Assembly (NCBI RefSeq): GCF_910592395.1
Contig: NC_088319.1
Location: 10,540,001-10,604,000 of the forward strand
Reading direction: 5' to 3'
Source of the DNA: Lineus longissimus
Lineage: Eukaryota > Nemertea > Pilidiophora > Heteronemertea > Lineidae
Length of the DNA: 64,000 nucleotides
Both the position numbers and the translations under genes were made by a program. The notes beneath the pieces were generated by a model, which had not been told where the DNA came from, did not search any database, and was given only the letters and a program-made list of their open reading frames with translations. Positions 42,384-53,400 of this stretch are shown here, one piece after another. How positions within the stretch are numbered: the stretch's first letter is position 1; the number at the start of each line of letters is the position of its first letter.

Positions 42384-43342
42384 CGACGTCTATGGCAAGC
42401 CAGAGTGGACACAATTCGTATTTTATATCCTTATATATTGTTATTTTATGTGGATATATATTCATATTTTATGTCCATATATATTCCGACCAATCAGAAT
42501 GAATTTCTTTATATGCACAATAATTCATTTTATATACACATAAATTCCATTTTATGTCCACATAAATTCAATTTTATGTCCACATAAAATCCGATTTTAT
42601 GTCCATATAAATTATTTTATGTGGAGATATATTGGTATTTTATGTCCATGTAAATTAGATTATATCTACACATAAATTAGACCGGACGAATTTATCACCA
42701 CATAAATTCCCATTTTATATGGACATAAAATCAGCCAATCAGAATGCCGCTTTATATGTGCTTATATATTCCACTTCCGTATTGAAAACTTCTACTTCCG
42801 TATTAGAATCGGTCACTTCCGTATTAAAATACTTTTGGCCAATGGGAACCATCGTTTCATTGGCGCGCGCAGCTGCATTGTGGGTCGCGCGTGTGCAGAC
42901 ACTGCCTGCCCGCTGTCTTCTAATACGGAAGTAGACGTTTTCAATACGGAAGTGGAATATATAAGCACATATAAAGCGGCATTCTGATTGGCTGATTTTA
43001 TGTCCATATAAAATGGGAATTTATGTGGTGATAAATTCGTCCGGTCTAATTTATGTGTAGATATAATCTAATTTATATGGACATAAAATACCAATATATC
43101 TCCACATAAAATAATTTATATGGACATAAAATCGGATTTTATGTGGACATAAAATTGAATTTATGTGGACATAAAATGGAATTTATGTGTATATAAAATG
43201 AATTATTGTGCATATAAAGAAATTCATTCTGATTGGTCGGAATATATATGGACATAAAATATGAATATATATCCACATAAAATAACAATATATAAGGATA
43301 TAAAATACGAATTGTGTCCACTCTGGCTTGCCATAGACGTCG
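42384..43342. mobile_element. Long hairpin (foldback/MULE-like) element, 423-bp arms
   Basis: The arm 42384-42806 is repeated in inverse orientation at 42920-43342. Both are exactly 423 bp, so the arms match essentially without indels; substitutions are few (for example AAACTTCTAC against AAACGTCTAC). The 113-bp spacer is GC-richer. Arms are made of repeated TTTATGTCCACATAAA-like short palindromes. The ends read TGGCAAGCCAGAGTGGACAC in both directions, sharing TGGCAAGCC with the element at 5221-6149. The flanking 10-mers TCGACGTCTA and TAGACGTCGT match at 7 of 10 positions, a possible decayed target duplication. Mirror-image frames on the two strands are by-products. Confidence 0.85.
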
Positions 43343-43344
43343 TC

Positions 43345-43619
43345 CCGTGGAGAATTGGTATCTCAGCATAATACTGGCTCGGGATGGGCTATGCGCTATC
43401 ATCTCGTCCAAACTCAGGGAATTTATCATTTTATGTCCTTAACAATGGATAATGTCGAAATCAACGCATATAATTTCGAAACTTTTTCCCGGCCAACGCA
43501 TAATGTCCAAACTTTAAGAAAAAAATCATACAAGCGCATTCAACAGTACTGCATGGTTTTTAAATTAGTGTAATATGAATAATATCAGGGCAATCTTCCC
43601 AAAATGAGAAGTGGTGTTC
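43345..43619. other. No supported feature
   Basis: Short spacer between the hairpin element and the promoter-like region of the coiled-coil gene. Nothing recognisable. Confidence 0.4.
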
Positions 43620-43813
43620 CCTCCTCACGACGTCCAACGCCAGGCGGCGCAAAATGCGGCTTTGGTTATGACGTCACAGCAATGTCGCAGCGTTGGCCAA
43701 TGAAATGAGCGCAACGTCCCATGGTTACCAGACCAAACTTTTGTGCTTTTTAAAAGTTACAATTTTCTATTTCGCTCTTTTAATTTCGTGTTTATTGACG
43801 TTTACTGTTCTAG
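43620..43813 (+). promoter_or_regulatory. Probable promoter of the coiled-coil gene
   Basis: A palindromic TGACGTCA (43669-43676), a CCAAT box (43697-43701) and a weak X-box-like GTCCCATGGTTACC (about 43717-43730) fall within 150 bp upstream of the proposed start codon at 43814. The motifs are visible; promoter function is inferred. Confidence 0.4.
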
Positions 43814-46800
43814 ATGAACATAAATATATCAAAGATTTGCAAGATGCAGCTAAAAGCTGCAACTGCAGGTAAGAAAATTGGCTATAAAATTATGTTGTTT
43901 TTGAATTTTTACCCTTTTCTATTCCTAAAAGATGTTGGCAAAATCCTGCCAGTCCCATACCGATTTTCAAATTTGGATGAAGGGGTGAGAGTGAACGGCG
44001 GGGAGGGTTCCTTTTGAAATGGAGGATGTTTGCAATGTTCTTTCTAATTCGAATTTCAGATTCATTTGGTATTCGTGTGGCTGATTACAGCCGGCAGAAT
44101 GATACAGTGTTTACACTCAGTGCAGAGGTAAGTCACTTTCATCAGAAGATCTGGAGTACAGCGTCCTTCTGGTCAGTGTGCCCGAATCTCAATCCAAGGG
44201 CTGTGCGTTCTAATCCCGGTTCGGTCACCGCTTTGTCATTCACATGCCGAGCACCAGTGACGCCAACCACATGATACCCCTAGTCTGAGGCGATCTATAT
44301 CAACGCTTTGAGACAAATCCTGGTCAATGGGAAAGCGCTATAAAAGATTTAATAGTACCAGTGAACATTTCCGACCTGACAGGGACTGGGATGTATCATA
44401 TTAGAGTCGTATTTGATTCACCCTGATATGGGGGCATTTCGTATATACCCACGAGAGACGTATTCGACGATCGCAACGTTGGTGAGTGTGTGCGGTGACT
44501 CATTGGCGTTTAACAAAATTAATCTTTTCACAACTACATCGGATGAAACCTTATTGGAAGTGTAATTTATGGAAAGCAAATTGAGTGACAATTCGGTTGA
44601 CATTAGTCTTGGGACACTCGGCAGTTGACGCCTTTGACACATATGTTTGAATTGCCTTGGGTCCAATAATCAACAGCCATCTTTAGTAGTAAGCCCATGC
44701 CCCAAGGCAATGAAATTGATGCATTTCGGCGTCTCTTTGCAATCACGGAAATTTGCATCATATAAATCGCCTCCCGCCATTATTTTTTGATGATTGGCGT
44801 CCTTTGGTTCCAGAACAAGCACTGGAAGAGGAAGTATATTGAGGAGCTTGCACTCAGGAGGGAGGAGGAGACGCTCAGGAAGAACGAGGTAAACTGATTA
44901 CGAATGATCGCCCAACTCGGCTTTGACCCGTCCTTTGTACGACCCGATTGAGATGACAAAGTCAGATGTGGATATGTGAGGGGTGGAGGTCGGGGTCTTC
45001 CTCCACCCACTTAAGTGAAACTGCTATAGACTCAGGTGATAACGTATTTTTCCATGACAAAGTTTAGGTTCATGTTCATTAACACTCCAAAGCAGACATA
45101 CTGTTCAAGCATATTCTCTCTGCCAGTTATCAGCTTCCATTATGTCACACCACTGTACATTATGCACTGCGGGAGGTTGGATTCATTGATCATCAGATGC
45201 ATTTTTCTCTCTTCCACAGTTGACGAGTCTTCACGCAGATATCGCTGCAGTTGAAGTAAAGGCAAAAAACGACCAAAAAGAATGGCGCTTGAGGGAGTTC
45301 GTCAGAAGCCAAGAGTACAGTCGGGCTGAAGAGGACTTTCGAAACAAGCAAGGGGAATTAACAACCAAGTTGAACGATATGAAGTTTAAGTATGGTTTAG
45401 ATATATTCAGTTTAGAAGAGAGGTTTAGCAAGGAGGCTAAAGAGATTCGGAACGCTTGTGATAGGATGGTGGAAGAACGGCAGGAAGATAGGGCAGAGAC
45501 CGAAGCGAGGATGAAGGTGCAGTTAGATGATACTCGCTCCAAGTCAGAACGACTGGCAGCCATGGTCAGTAGGTTGAAAGAAGAGAGAGCAGTTGATAAG
45601 ATGATAGGAGAGATGGCGGACTCTACCTACATTGACAGCAAGTTGAGAGAGAAGGAGACAGAATATGACAGGCTGCAGGAGAGATTTGTGAAGTTAGGGA
45701 AAGAGAAAGAGCGAGTCGTAAGGGAGGCGAAGGAAACCGAAAAACGGTTGATGAAGAAATTTCAGGCGAAAGAAGCTGAGATGTTGAAGGATGCTGATGA
45801 AAGGAAGAAGAGTGTCTTGAAGGAGAGGAGAGAGGCGATAGCGAGAGAAAGGCGAGTGGTGAGAGAAGCGAAGAGTCGCGTCGAGGAAGCGAGGGCGGAG
45901 GATGAGAAAATAATAGCAGAGTTGAAGAGAGTGAGTGAGCAGGTTCAATCGGACATGAGGGAGGAGTTCGAGGAACGGATCAGAAAGTTGAGGGGCGAGT
46001 TCGGAAAGCAAGGAATGCGATTATTTAAAGCATCAAGAGAGCGAGAGGACCATTTGAGGGCCCAGCTTGACAAGGAGGTAGAGTTGAGGAGATCAGTTGA
46101 AGAGGATGCCAAGAAGCAGATTGACGAGCACCAGGATCTGGTACAAGAGATGAATCATTTGTCTGAGTGTTTTAGCATGGAGAAGGCAGGGCGAGAAGAG
46201 GACAGAGGTGACGCTTTGAGGGAGAAAGCAGGACTAGACAGCCTGATTGAGCAGCAGAGAGAAGAGTTTCAGAAGTACAGGAATGCCATGGAAACGGAGA
46301 AACACCAACGAGAATGTGTATCAGATGCAGAAAGGAAAAACATGGTCATTATGTTCGAGGTCAAAATGACAGATATGTCTGCCAGACAGGCTACTCTTGA
46401 ACACCAGCTAAAGGAGTCCGATGCCAAGCGGAGGGAAGGAGCGTTGACAATGTTCGTCGACCAAGAGCGATATGAAGAGGCAAAGACAAAGGCTGCTGAA
46501 GAACATGACCAGTTGGTGGAACTGATCGGCTCGTACAGGACAGCAATGGGTGATTTAGAGACGAAACAGGCGGATAAGCTCCGCGTGGTAGAAGCACGGC
46601 GACAGATAGATGAGCTGAAAAGAACCTTAGAGAGGAAGAAGCTCTCTGGTATGGTTGAAGAGTTCAGGGCGAAATGCATAGATCAGGAGATGAGGCATGA
46701 ACAGGAATGTCGTGAGCTAGAGGCTGCTTGGGAGGAGGAGAGAGACGCCTGGGTTGAGAAATATAACAGCATGAAGGCAGAACTGGAGCTGACGAAGATG

Positions 46801-49738
46801 GCCTACGATATGGAACTAGAAAGTGAGAAAGAGAAGCGACTTGAGGAGAAGTCAAGTTCGTTTGAGAAGCGTGCGCAGCTTATAAGGGTGATCAAAGAGT
46901 ACAAGGTGTTGTTTAAGGAGTTGAAGAGTAGCCACGAGCAGGAACAGAGTCAACTGAAAGGCACCTGTGAGGAGAGATTTGTAGAGCAGGAAAAACGGCA
47001 CGAGGTTGTCCTGGCAGGGTTAGAAATACAATGGCAAGACTTTGAGAGGTGCGTGAAGGACGAGGTCGATCGTTGCGAGGGACTTGAAAGAGAGATGGCG
47101 GAGTTACGGAGGAAGAGAGAATGGCAGAGGATTGGTACCGACTGCTGCGTGGCTATCATGAAAAGACATCACAAGGTTGACTTGGATGATTGGAGATGCA
47201 GACTGGAGGACTGCGAGCGCGAGACGAGTGTCGCGAGGAACAGAAGCACGGTACTATTGAAGAGTATTGAAATACAAGAAGCTGCAGACGCAGCGCGGAC
47301 AAACAACCACAAGACAGAAATTGAGCAGCTGACCCGCCGGGTTGAAACATCCGAAAGTGAGCAAAGTGTGGCAAACGCCAGGGCAAGCTTCTACTTGGAG
47401 AAGCTGAGGCGTACGGATCAGGCACTAAAGAACACCTACGGTGTCCACCAGGAAAGTCTGAACGAGGCCAATCAGAAGAGGATGGAGCTGATTCGAGAGT
47501 TTGAGGAGGAGCGCGCAGAACTGAAGGCCCAGGTTGTGAAGAAAGTTGACGACTTAGCCCAGGAGGAAGAGCGACTTCAACAGAGTGAGACGGACTTGGG
47601 GTCGAGGGAAAGAGATGTGATGCAGTTGGAGAGGACGTTAGCTGCTCGTGAAGAGAACTTTCAAGAAAGGAAGGTGATGATGATTGATGGATTAGCGGAC
47701 CTTTCCAAGCAAGACATGGATTTGAAAAGAATGCAGGAGAAATTGAAACAAGAGGAGGTGAATATCTTGAGGATGAAGGAAGACTTTGTGACGGAGAAAG
47801 GTATAATGGACGCGAGGGTAGCAGAGATAAAGAAGGAGAATGACAGACTACAGGACATGGTGATTGATATGGAGCAGAGTGAAAAGGAAGCAAGACTGAA
47901 CCTGGAGAGTGCGCGGGAGGTTCCAGACCGGCTGCCAATTGACCGAAGTTTCGGCGAGCTGACTGACACAAAGGAGCAATTTGAGGCATTGCAGAAGCAG
48001 CTCACTGAGCAGGAGTGGTACTTCCTCGCGCGGGAAGGGGAGTTCCAGGAGGCTAAGGTCGAGATCAACCGGTACAGAAAGAGGGAGGAGAAGATTAAGT
48101 TGTTGGAGCTCGAGCTGCAGGAGAAGAAGACTGGGCTGCAGAAGATGGAGATGACCGTGAGAGCCAAGGAGGCCAACATCCACTGCACGATGTTGGAGGT
48201 TGATGGTATACGACAGACTCTCAGTATGGACAGGCGATATAAAGCTAGGAGGAATAGGGGCTGTCAAGCAACGCAGGTAAGACTTAACACGTACAATGAC
48301 ACGACGTATTGCCAATATTGTCTCTAGTCTATGTTCCAATTCCTGAACGAAAGGGAACCAGGCACAACACTGCAACACACCTTTTTTAGTTTGAAGCCAT
48401 GCAATGTGGTCTCTTGGTAGGAAAATTCTATTGCTATACTGGAAGTAAATAGCCTGTGCTTTCGTGTCATATGAATCCACCGCATTCGTACTTTTAGTTC
48501 AAACTCATCTCAAAATATCATGAGGGTCTGCATCTTTCATATTTCATCCACTTTGTAGGAGAATATAGCGGCCGATCTGGAGGCGGTAAATGGCATGAGC
48601 GTGCAGTGCGGAGATGAGGTGATGGAACAACAAAATCAAACGACAAACATTGAAGAAATCACCAACGATATCGTAAGTAAAGGATAACTTTGATAGGTTT
48701 TAGCTTCGTGTCTTGCACAATAGCAAGTTTACGATCCCCTACGTTAACGCTAACGTAAAGCACATGACTCTTCCTTACCCTACGACGAATTGTATGGCTG
48801 GGTGGGTTCCGGTCCACAGCCGTGATCAGAATATTAGGATAAATAAGACTCACGATAATGTTCTTGGCCTTTCTAGTAAAAGGTTCCTTTTTCTTTAGAA
48901 AGTGCCAAAAGAGGATGAGAAATCGCTTCAAGAGATGGAGAGCAGACGATCCAAGGTGGTCATACATTACAATCTGGATGAAGACGCTTGCGTGGAGAAG
49001 GAGGTAGGTCAAGACACCAATAAAATGTTACGGGAAACACGAACTACTAATATACTCTGAATGACATGGGTGCATATCGATTATTGCTCAAAGTTCGGAA
49101 AGTTGTTTTCCACAAATGATGACCACAATATCCAAGCAACTCCTCCTTATTATGGGGATCGCGTTTTGACTTGGGTAAATAGCGATGCCAATATGATCAG
49201 CCTGCATTTCGATCTCTGACGAAACTCCACAGAAATCATTACAACATATTTGGAACTAAGTTGTCCTTTCATATTTCGTCCATGTATATCCACGAAGGTC
49301 TGCATGATACAAGTTTCTCCTTTTACTGAGTACCATATTCAAACGTTTGACTTTTTCTTCCAGGAATCGGATACAAAACCTGTCGGAATACAGAAATGCT
49401 ACCGCTCGGTGCTGGATCAGGTCTACCAAGGACCCCAGTTTGCACACCCAAGTGACCGTATGGCGCATCCTAACTTCCGTCGCGGGCCACCTCCTCCGAA
49501 CTTCTACCGCCCGCCGCCACCTGGTTACCATCCAATGCGACCACACCCCGCTGGGAGACCACATCCTCGCATGGGACCAACTCCACCGTACGGACCCCGA
49601 CCACACGGTCCAAACTATGGGCCACTTCATCCGCGAGGACCGCGGCCAGGATTTTATAGACCACCGCATGGCCCGTACGGACAGCCACCGCATAACGGCG
49701 CTAGGAGAGAGCATCCATCAAGGGAGGACCCACGCTAG
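43814..49738 (+). CDS. Large coiled-coil protein with Pro/His/Arg-rich tail
   Basis: Seven exons in phase: 43814-43868, 44060-44127, 44814-44888, 45220-48276, 48559-48672, 48899-49003 and 49364-49738; 3849 nt, 1282 residues. The start is the ATG whose short exon ends GCAG|GTAAG with one base left over, which completes the Asp codon of the next exon. Residues about 40-1160 are almost entirely Glu/Lys/Arg-rich heptad sequence (for example WKRKYIEELALRREEETLRK), without a motor head or other globular domain. The last about 90 residues are low-complexity (RRGPPPPNFYRPPPPGYHP). No signal peptide. Structural or scaffold role inferred, for instance in cilia, centrosome or cytoskeleton; I do not recognise the family. 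The N-terminal exons are less certain than the large one. Confidence 0.8.
44140..44355 (+). mobile_element. Possible tRNA-related SINE in an intron
   Basis: GTGCGTTCTAATCCCGGTTC resembles a tRNA T-arm/B box, and the end GGGAAAGCGCTATAAAAGAT resembles the 3' tail GCGCTATAAA seen in several metazoan SINE families. The A-box part is poor, so this is a tentative call. Confidence 0.4.
45220..48276 (+). CDS. 3-kb coiled-coil exon
   Basis: One exon of exactly 1019 codons between CTTCCACAG and GCAG|GTAAGA, phase 0 at both ends. The start LTSLHADIAAVEVKAKNDQK and REFVRSQEYSRAEEDFRNKQ continues the preceding exon's helix. Glu, Lys, Arg, Gln and Leu dominate to the end, with very few prolines. The minus strand carries open frames up to 277 codons here; they are antisense shadows of the biased codons. 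Confidence 0.88.
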
Positions 49739-49951
49739 CGAATGAAAAAAATAACACATAAACTTCTGCAGCAAAAAATTCAAAATATTAGCGATAATTT
49801 TCTCATCTTATTAGATGTGATGTATATAAACATTGATGTAAATATATATGTATAAACGTTGTCCTATTGTTCTTTCGTTTATTATGTTTTCGACATTCCC
49901 GCCGAAGACACTATTATCAGAAGCCCATATTTTCCTATCGGCACATCTAAA
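49739..49951. other. Short convergent intergenic region
   Basis: Only 213 bp separate the stop codons of the coiled-coil gene (plus) and the JmjC gene (minus). The two 3' UTRs probably overlap. I see no canonical AATAAA on the plus strand in this interval. Confidence 0.5.
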
Positions 49952-50409
49952 TCAAAGTTCGTCCTTTTGCCTGCTGCTATCTTGTGGATCAACTTCGCCA
50001 GGCTCAACTTTCTCCTCAATGTCATTCAGCAGAGGGCGTGGCTGAAAAATATCCGCGAAAACTTCTGTGTAAGAAATGCTCTCCTCCCTGGAGGCATTTT
50101 TTAAGTATTCTGATATTTTGAGCAGCTCATTGTCCCAGAGTTTCTTATATGTTGATGTCTTATTCACCAATGGGGAGACGATATCAAAGTCATCGTCCAT
50201 CAAAACGCCAAGCTGCTGGCCGAGTTTTTCGCGAAGTTGGACGAAGATGGTGCCGTAATAGTTTTGTAACGCGCTATCTGATTGGTCTCTGAGTTCATCA
50301 AGGCATTCCCGGATGTTATATTTGTGGCATACGTCCATCACTGTACCCACGCTGTCTTCAAGGCAGAGGGAGCTCAGCCAGTAACCAGATGGAACGTAGA
50401 GGATTTCAC
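49952..50409 (-). CDS. JmjC gene last exon: end of cupin fold, helical tail, KDEL
   Basis: Begins G|GT GAA ATC: GEILYVPSGYWLSSLCLEDS, the final cupin strands where active enzymes have a histidine after the Trp (here Leu). A helical C-terminal domain follows (YYGTIFVQLREKLGQQLGVL) and the protein ends DSSRQKDEL with the stop at 49952. KDEL at the extreme C-terminus with an N-terminal signal peptide is the standard ER-lumen retrieval arrangement. Confidence 0.85.
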
Positions 50410-53400
50410 CTAAAAAGATCAGAAATGAACATCGCCAGTCAGCGAAAGCAAACCATCGCTTAGAAAAAAAGGGTTTTGAGCTTTTGAAAAACCCACCCAA
50501 TAGAGGTTTTTCAGCGAAGTGAAAAACCATTAGAGGTTTTCACATTCTCAAAAACCATATTGGGGTTTTTCAAACCAAAAAATCTTTACGGGACGCAATA
50601 TTGTATGCGTTGTGCACATTCAAGGTTTGTTTTGTAGAAGCTCAAAAAACGTTATTTCTTAGATTTACGAAGTGTACTTGTTCTTATCAACCTGATGTCC
50701 TAATTCTTCTTGGCCGTACTCAGCTCATCTGGTCATAACAAGGATTATACATTTAACATTATCAAGTAAAAACGCGTCACCCTTGAGACGTCTTATATAG
50801 TTCAATGATGCCAGCATTTCGATCTGGGATACTCGATTTGGTAATGCGTCCTCCCTGACACCGTTATAGGGCAGGTTGTGTGTATTATCCCGGTAGGTAA
50901 GAGGTAGGTCGAGACCTCTAACGACCTCTTTTACCGTTCTTTTTGTTAATGCCCACGTTTGTTTACCCTTGCCAATTGCCATTCAATGCCATCTGTCCTT
51001 ACCTGGCTTCAAAACGATATCGAAATGCGGCCTCCCGGCCCCAGTAAGAGCTGGAAGAGTGTAGGCCCAGTAGTTGAAGGGATGAGAGACTTTCCGTGGA
51101 GCCCGGTAGTCATTGTGGTGGTAGCCAGGTACAAAGAATGTCTCCTTGGGGAACAGACCGAATCGTCTTTCGCCGACCACTTGGAGGAACAGTTGAGACG
51201 AGTTAAAGGAATTTACCTGCAAAACAAGCAAATCTTAAATCATCAAGGCTGCAGTTTGCATCCACTTTGTCAATGGACTTCGATTTCTTCAGATATTTAG
51301 CTGACAAGTATGGCAAGCGAATGAAATCCTTGAAAGGGAAAACTTGGGCGTAGGATTTACCCGGCCAGGAGGATAGAACCATACTTGCCACCATGCGTTG
51401 CGACTTGCAGTATCACACTAATGCTGAACTCTAATAATGATTTTCGTCAGTGTTGGGAGGCAGTTTTGGGCAAGGCATTTGAATTTTAGGCATGCCTGTG
51501 GTTACACCCCGTTCTACTGCATTGAGTGCAGCTCAATATTGTTTTATTTATCCTGTTTGGAGAAGTCACGGTCATTCTGGAAGCCATTTTTGTTTGAAAA
51601 ACGAACATATCTCATGCCCAACTTGTCCCTTTAGAGTGGTAGAGATGACCGTTGTCTGTGGTCAATGACTACCATCTGAGCTATGCCCTTAAAGTACGCT
51701 CTCTCTATGCAGCGAAGTTGGACGTCATCCAGGAACTTGCAATAGCGTGATCACCCTCTTTGCAACTCTGAACTTCTGAACGAAAAGATGACCAAAAATT
51801 GTGGGATTTCGATCAGCTGGTCTTACATATCATATCTGGTGATGAACGCCCTTACGAAATGAATGCAATTTGTCCGCTTCACGTTTCATACGTTCCGAGG
51901 TGAGTAAGCGGAAGGGAACTGATATGGAGAAGGAAGAGGTTTGCGCGCGCAAGATTTAGCTAAAACAAATACCCACCCGCCATTCAATTCCACTTCTTGC
52001 AGGACACAGTTCAAATCTGCTGCCTACAAATATATCATCATCAACCACTGATAGGAAATTCATGGTGCCGAGGATATGGTCTGCCGACAGAATGTCCTCA
52101 GAGAAACTCGGGTAGTACTCGAAGAAGTCCTTCAGTTCTAGGTACTCATTTTCCTCAACGTTTTCCGGAATGTAGCGCTGACGGTATCTGTTCCACTTGG
52201 CGAACGGGACACGTGACAGATTTGGTATCTGAATGTCGATGCCTGCAACAACATGACACGACAAATCATTGTTTCGACAACGTTTATACATCTGGTTACT
52301 CAATACGATGGTGTGATGCACCTATACATTACTTCTTTGGGTACTCTGTGCGAAAGTACAGTAAATCGATGTATAAACAACATACATGTATATATGTTTG
52401 GTTACTCAATATAATGTTGTGATGCACCTACATTACTTCTTTGGGTACTCTGTGCGAAAGTACAATAAATCGATGTATCAACAACGTATATACGTTTGGT
52501 TACTCAATATAATGGTGTGATGCACCTACATTATTTCTTTGGTTACTCTATGCAAAGGTACAACAAATCGATGTACGTATCAACAACGTATACATGCTGT
52601 ATACGTTTGGTCAGCTACTCAATACGATGTTGTGATGCACCTACAGTACAAGGCTAATCTTGCAAAGGTCCAATTCATCAGTAGCACAGGCCTTGAAACT
52701 CGACCAATAATCATTACAACATCATGGTTGGCCCAAGGTGATTAGCTTTAAGACTCTGAATATCCATTAAAACTATTGTAATGTTGGACTCTATGTTACG
52801 ACTCGAAATGTCCATAAAAACTATGGTAATGTTGGACACAGCTTTTAATACGACTCTAAATATCCATTAAAACTATCGTAATATCGGACACTACTTTACG
52901 ACTCTAAAATCCATTAAAACTTTCATGATGTTTGACACGGCTTGAACTATGATCAAAGATAATAACCACAGGAGAACATGCTGTAATGATGACGATCGAT
53001 GGAGATGACAACGATGACGATGCCGATGATGATGACGACGACGATGACGTTGATTTCTGACCTGCCGATGGTGCATGGCGCTCACCTACCTTTACTCATT
53101 CTATTCTCCCTCTCCAACTCGCCGAACTGCCATCTCTCCATGCACCTCCAGTTGTCCATCATGCCTTTCAGGATAAACGGTTTGCCTTCCTCCAGCGCCG
53201 AAAGTTTCTCATCGGCTTCCGGAGCATCCATGACCTTCAGGTTTAACCTTGACTGGCGGTAGTAATCTCGCATCTTGATTTGTTTCAGTCTTTGTTTACG
53301 TTTTTCTTGGTCTTCCCGTATCGTCTGCTTGATCAATTCTTCTGAAGATGGAGGTGGGGACGGCCGGCCTGGAGTTCAGATTGATTTTGTAGTGAAAAAG

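Noticed and set aside
42719-43429. Identical-looking short proteins on opposite strands
   Set aside because: They are mirror images from the two arms of the long inverted repeat.
47156-48188. Antisense open frames of 277 and 175 codons over the coiled-coil exon
   Set aside because: They mirror the Glu/Lys/Arg-rich codons of the plus-strand exon, have Ser/Pro/Leu-rich low-complexity products and no splice or start context.
51203-51394. A 63-codon minus-strand frame between JmjC exons 5 and 7 as an alternative exon
   Set aside because: Joining it to exon 7 gives a stop in the first few codons, and its product has no JmjC-like residues.
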